From Deltaproteobacteria bacterium (GTDB lineage: Bacteria > Desulfobacterota > Binatia > HRBIN30 > JACQVA1), in contig JACOST010000030.1 of assembly GCA_016178705.1 (NCBI GenBank), positions 186,001 to 250,000 of the forward strand: DNA of 64,000 nucleotides, read 5' to 3'. The notes under the pieces are model-generated. The model was not told the origin of the DNA. It saw nothing but the letters and a program-made list of their open reading frames with translations, and ran no database searches. Shown here in pieces: positions 61,055 to 64,000 of the stretch. Position 1 is the stretch's first letter, and every line of letters begins with the position of its first letter. The position numbers and the translations under genes are program-made.

Positions 61055-63976
61055 TCATTCCGGGCGATAGTCCGCAAACGCGCTCCACGCGCCGCTCGGC
61101 GTGCGCCACAGGAGGCGGAGTTTCCAAAACTGTTCGATCGCCGTCGCTGAGCGCATGCTGCGCACGAGAATCGGGACTCGACCCGTGAGGTTACCCAACT
61201 CGACGGTCACCCCTTGGGCGTCGTCGCGTCCCGGCGCGCTCGCCGCGCGGTTGCCGTTGAGGAAGACCTCGGTGGGTCCAGTGGCTTCAATGCGCAGTGC
61301 TTGCGCGCCGCCTTCGGGCAGTTCCACTGTGCCGGTCCATTGCATCGTCGACGGACGTGTCGCAAATCCCGTCACCGGCGGTTCGTCGAATTGTTGGTAG
61401 AAATCGAAACTGACGGCAGGATCAATGCGCGAATAGTCGGGCGCCGCAGTGATCGGGGTGGCGGTGATCTCATGCGTGAAGTAGCGCCCCAGCAATCCAT
61501 GGGTGTCGGGATGCGTATGCAACGAGGCATGCGGAGCCGCCGCCCACGGCGACTCACCGGTGCGCCAGTCGAGCGCGATCCGTTCCGTCGGATTAGCGAA
61601 ACGCGCTTGCAACTCGATCGTGTGCCAGCCCGCGGCGAGATCGCGCGGCGACTCGGCGGAGGTCGGCCGGCCATCGAGTCGCAGCGGTGCGGCGCCCGCG
61701 CGAAACGCGTACGGGCCGGGCGTCGCGATCCAGATCTGGCCGCGCCACGTCACGTCGAGAGGAAAGTCGGCCGGCGTCGCATCCGGCGGCGATTGCGCCA
61801 CGTCGACGCCGTCGGGCGCGCTCCATGTGCGATTGGCCGACCGATAGGTGGCGCGCAAACCGCGCCGCCGCTCGATCACGTCGCCGCGCAGCGTGAATTT
61901 GTGCAGCACCGGATACCCGTGCTGCTCGTGAATCAGTTCGTATTGCGCATCGGGATAGTAGTGGAAGATCAGCGGCACCAGCTCCTGCTGCATCCACGAG
62001 ACCAGCAGCACCGCGGTGCCACGATTACTGGGAGCAATCGGCACCACGTGCGGATCGTCGGGCAGGTCAATCAGGGTGCGCTCCGGGTTGGGCGCGATCA
62101 TGCAATCGTTGCTCGCCACTTTCGGCTCCGCCATCACTGCGCCGCCGACCATGTAGAACGTCGCCGGCGTCGGCGTGTCGTCGATCGCGTTACAGATCTC
62201 GGTCATGATGTCGCCCCGCTGCAAGTTGGGAAGGTCGACGAAGAAGTTGACCCAGTTTGCGTGCAGCGCCGCAATGAACCACACCAACAGCAACGGAACG
62301 CCGATCACATCCGCCCAGCGCGGCGACCACTCGAACAACGCTGCTCGCATGCGGCCGATCGTGAGAGCCGGGATCAGGCACACCACCGGCAGCATGCCGA
62401 TCAATCGCGGCTTCCACGGCGGATAGTCGGTGACCATCCCACCGATCACGAGGATGCCGAACAGCCAGATCACGACCACCACGTGGCGTGGGTCGCGCCA
62501 GCGCCACGCCATCCACCCGACGCCGAGCAGGAAGAGCACCGCCACGAACCCATCGAGCACCGGCGACATGCTCGGCACGCTGATGAACGACAGCAAGCAG
62601 CCGCCGACGTGACTGCCCAAATAACTGCGCACACCGGCGCTGTCGCCGCGCTGGTAGGCATCGACCAGTTGCGCGGTGTCGAAGCGATTCGAGGTGCCGC
62701 CGTAAAACTCGCCCCAACGCCGATACATGGTGACCAAGAGCGGACCCGTACACAGCAGAAACGCGAGCGCGCCGACCAGCGCGCCGCCGAGATAGCGCCG
62801 CCAGAAGCCGCGCATGCCGATGGCGAACAGCACGGCCGCGATGGCAAGTAAGGCGGGGAACAACTTCGCCGCGTGATAAGTGTGGAAGCCGAGCCCGACG
62901 GCGTAGCCGAACCACACCCAATCGAGGGCGCGCCGCGTCCGCAGCAAGCGCGCAAACGCCGCCAACACCAACGCGGCGACCAGCACTTGCTGAATGTTGT
63001 TCAGCGCCACGCGACTGAACGCGAGGTGATCGCGGTTGATCGCCAACAGTGCCACGGCCAGCAGCGCGATCATGTTGCCCCACCAGCGGCGTGCCCAGAA
63101 GAACACCGGCACCAAGCTCAGCACGCCGACCATCGCCGCCGAGAAGCGCAGGCTGGCGTTGCTGGTGCCACGCAATTGCACGCCGCTGTACTCGACCATG
63201 TACGAGAGGTGCGGGAAGACGTTCCACCCCAAACCGAAGGCGTCGGGAAAACCGTCTTTCCAAATTCGTTCCGCCGATCGTCCTTGCCGGCCCTCGTCGG
63301 GGTCGATCGCTGCCGGCGCGTCGTGCAGCGCCATCACGCGCAGCCCCAACGCCAACGTCAGGATGAGGAGCAGCGCCAGCGCCGCCGCACGCGGCGACAG
63401 CTCCGGCCCGCCGGTGCGCCGCCACGTGTTGTCGGTCGCGATCGGTTGCGCCGCGCGGTACCACGTCGCGACGGCCAACAGCGCCAGACTTGCCAGCCAC
63501 AATAGAAACGCCGCCAGGTGCTGCGTCGGGTTGACCGTGATCGCCGCGACGTTCGCTGCAACCGCAACGCCTGCCAGGCTCCATCGCCACGCGCTCCAGC
63601 GCGTCGCCGCGACCGCATCGTCGCCGCTGAGGTTGACCACGTCGTCGTGCGCAAACGGCACCCACCGCGCCACGAAGAACGCTTTCACGGCGACAATCGC
63701 CGCGACCCCCGCTGCGAGCTCGCGACCCGGTTGCGGAAACAACACGATCAATGCGGCGAGGGCCAGCAGCGCCACCGCGCCAGCAGTCCAGCGCAGCAGG
63801 CGTCGCATTGGCGCCTCCGCCGGTGTCGGTGCGTCAGCGAACGCGAACGTCAACGCGACGCAGCCGCCGATCACTTCGGTGAGCCACCGCCACCAGGGCG
63901 ATTGCGGAACGAAGTGATCGCGATAGCCGAGCGTGGCAAGCCCGAGCGCGACCGCGAGCAGCACGAGTCGGAGCAC
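61055..63976 (-). CDS. GT39-like polytopic protein with large C-terminal extracytoplasmic domain, possibly incomplete at 5' end
   Basis: At least 973 residues. About twelve to fourteen hydrophobic helices carry a PMT/GT39-type acidic pair in IDPDEGRQGRSAERIWKDG, followed by a soluble C-terminus of about 350 residues. That part is beta-rich and includes a PA14-like stretch (LLGRYFTHEI, ALRIEATGPTEVFLNGNRAA) that may bind carbohydrate. Presumed lipid-linked sugar transferase acting outside the membrane. The frame is open from GTG 63976 to the window edge, so the true start may lie beyond position 64000. Same strand as the GT4 gene, 40 nt apart. Confidence 0.75.
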   Translation of the reverse strand: MLRLVLLAVALGLATLGYRDHFVPQSPWWRWLTEVIGGCVALTFAFADAPTPAEAPMRRLLRWTAGAVALLALAALIVLFPQPGRELAAGVAAIVAVKAFFVARWVPFAHDDVVNLSGDDAVAATRWSAWRWSLAGVAVAANVAAITVNPTQHLAAFLLWLASLALLAVATWYRAAQPIATDNTWRRTGGPELSPRAAALALLLILTLALGLRVMALHDAPAAIDPDEGRQGRSAERIWKDGFPDAFGLGWNVFPHLSYMVEYSGVQLRGTSNASLRFSAAMVGVLSLVPVFFWARRWWGNMIALLAVALLAINRDHLAFSRVALNNIQQVLVAALVLAAFARLLRTRRALDWVWFGYAVGLGFHTYHAAKLFPALLAIAAVLFAIGMRGFWRRYLGGALVGALAFLLCTGPLLVTMYRRWGEFYGGTSNRFDTAQLVDAYQRGDSAGVRSYLGSHVGGCLLSFISVPSMSPVLDGFVAVLFLLGVGWMAWRWRDPRHVVVVIWLFGILVIGGMVTDYPPWKPRLIGMLPVVCLIPALTIGRMRAALFEWSPRWADVIGVPLLLVWFIAALHANWVNFFVDLPNLQRGDIMTEICNAIDDTPTPATFYMVGGAVMAEPKVASNDCMIAPNPERTLIDLPDDPHVVPIAPSNRGTAVLLVSWMQQELVPLIFHYYPDAQYELIHEQHGYPVLHKFTLRGDVIERRRGLRATYRSANRTWSAPDGVDVAQSPPDATPADFPLDVTWRGQIWIATPGPYAFRAGAAPLRLDGRPTSAESPRDLAAGWHTIELQARFANPTERIALDWRTGESPWAAAPHASLHTHPDTHGLLGRYFTHEITATPITAAPDYSRIDPAVSFDFYQQFDEPPVTGFATRPSTMQWTGTVELPEGGAQALRIEATGPTEVFLNGNRAASAPGRDDAQGVTVELGNLTGRVPILVRSMRSATAIEQFWKLRLLWRTPSGAWSAFADYRPE

Positions 63977-64000
63977 CGCCGTCAGGCGCCTCGCTGGCGA

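Noticed and set aside
1-64000. Insertion sequence, integrase, prophage or plasmid replication genes
   Set aside because: None were found among the recognisable proteins; the variability signs are limited to small interspersed repeats and toxin-antitoxin pairs.

Overview
The window is a high-GC, densely coded bacterial chromosome segment with no phage, transposase, rRNA or CRISPR. Housekeeping genes (radA, polX, polB, grxD-bolA, a tRNA-Leu) sit among many exported proteins with long Thr/Pro-rich linkers. Two of these end in paired EF-hand-like motifs of the form 'GDCDG...VTVDEL...NIALG'. From memory that style is common in uncultured Binatota-like (formerly deltaproteobacterial) genomes; the lineage is an inference I could not test.

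Layout. 0-5.1 kb: ADP-forming acyl-CoA synthetase beta and alpha subunits, a GT39-type membrane glycosyltransferase, radA. 5.1-14.2 kb (minus): universal stress protein and three large envelope proteins (cohesin-like plus carboxypeptidase-regulatory-like; four Ig-like BIG2 domains; delta-60 repeats with a chimeric C-terminal half). 14.2-17.9 kb: regulator plus Thr/Pro lipoprotein, then xylulokinase. 17.9-23.3 kb: a small island with HEPN-MNT and TumE-type toxin-antitoxin pairs, an N-terminally truncated dockerin-like gene, several interspersed repeats, polX, and a frameshifted DUF6338-like gene. 23.5-25.6 kb: class V aminotransferase and zinc-type alcohol dehydrogenase operon.

25.7-35.8 kb is the most interesting part. 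A three-gene cassette occurs twice, about 4.7 kb apart: a secreted 24-cysteine protein, a DUF6502-like predicted DNA-binding protein, and a DUF5666-like lipoprotein. Both copies share a palindrome-containing promoter, an intercistronic hairpin whose stem differs by compensatory changes, and a 69-base stretch of identity at the start of the DUF6502 gene. Copy 1 continues into a virginiamycin-lyase-like beta-propeller/dockerin protein. Copy 2 continues into a Tat-exported intradiol dioxygenase and a di-haem c-type oxidoreductase.

35.8-64 kb: FAD-linked oxidase, a two-gene zinc-ribbon operon behind a palindromic promoter, grxD-bolA, lipoproteins, MFS transporter, polB, TetR plus LLM-type flavin oxidoreductase, a zinc-ribbon/receiver protein, a fused 5-oxoprolinase interrupted in frame by two repeat-derived insertions, a DUF255 thioredoxin-fold protein, small envelope proteins, tRNA-Leu(CAA), cis-trans fatty acid isomerase, and glycosyltransferases.

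Several genes have a sigma70-like -10 box only 6-8 nt upstream of the start codon and no Shine-Dalgarno, suggesting leaderless mRNAs, while operon-internal genes mostly have clear GGAG-type sites and ATGA/GTGA overlaps.
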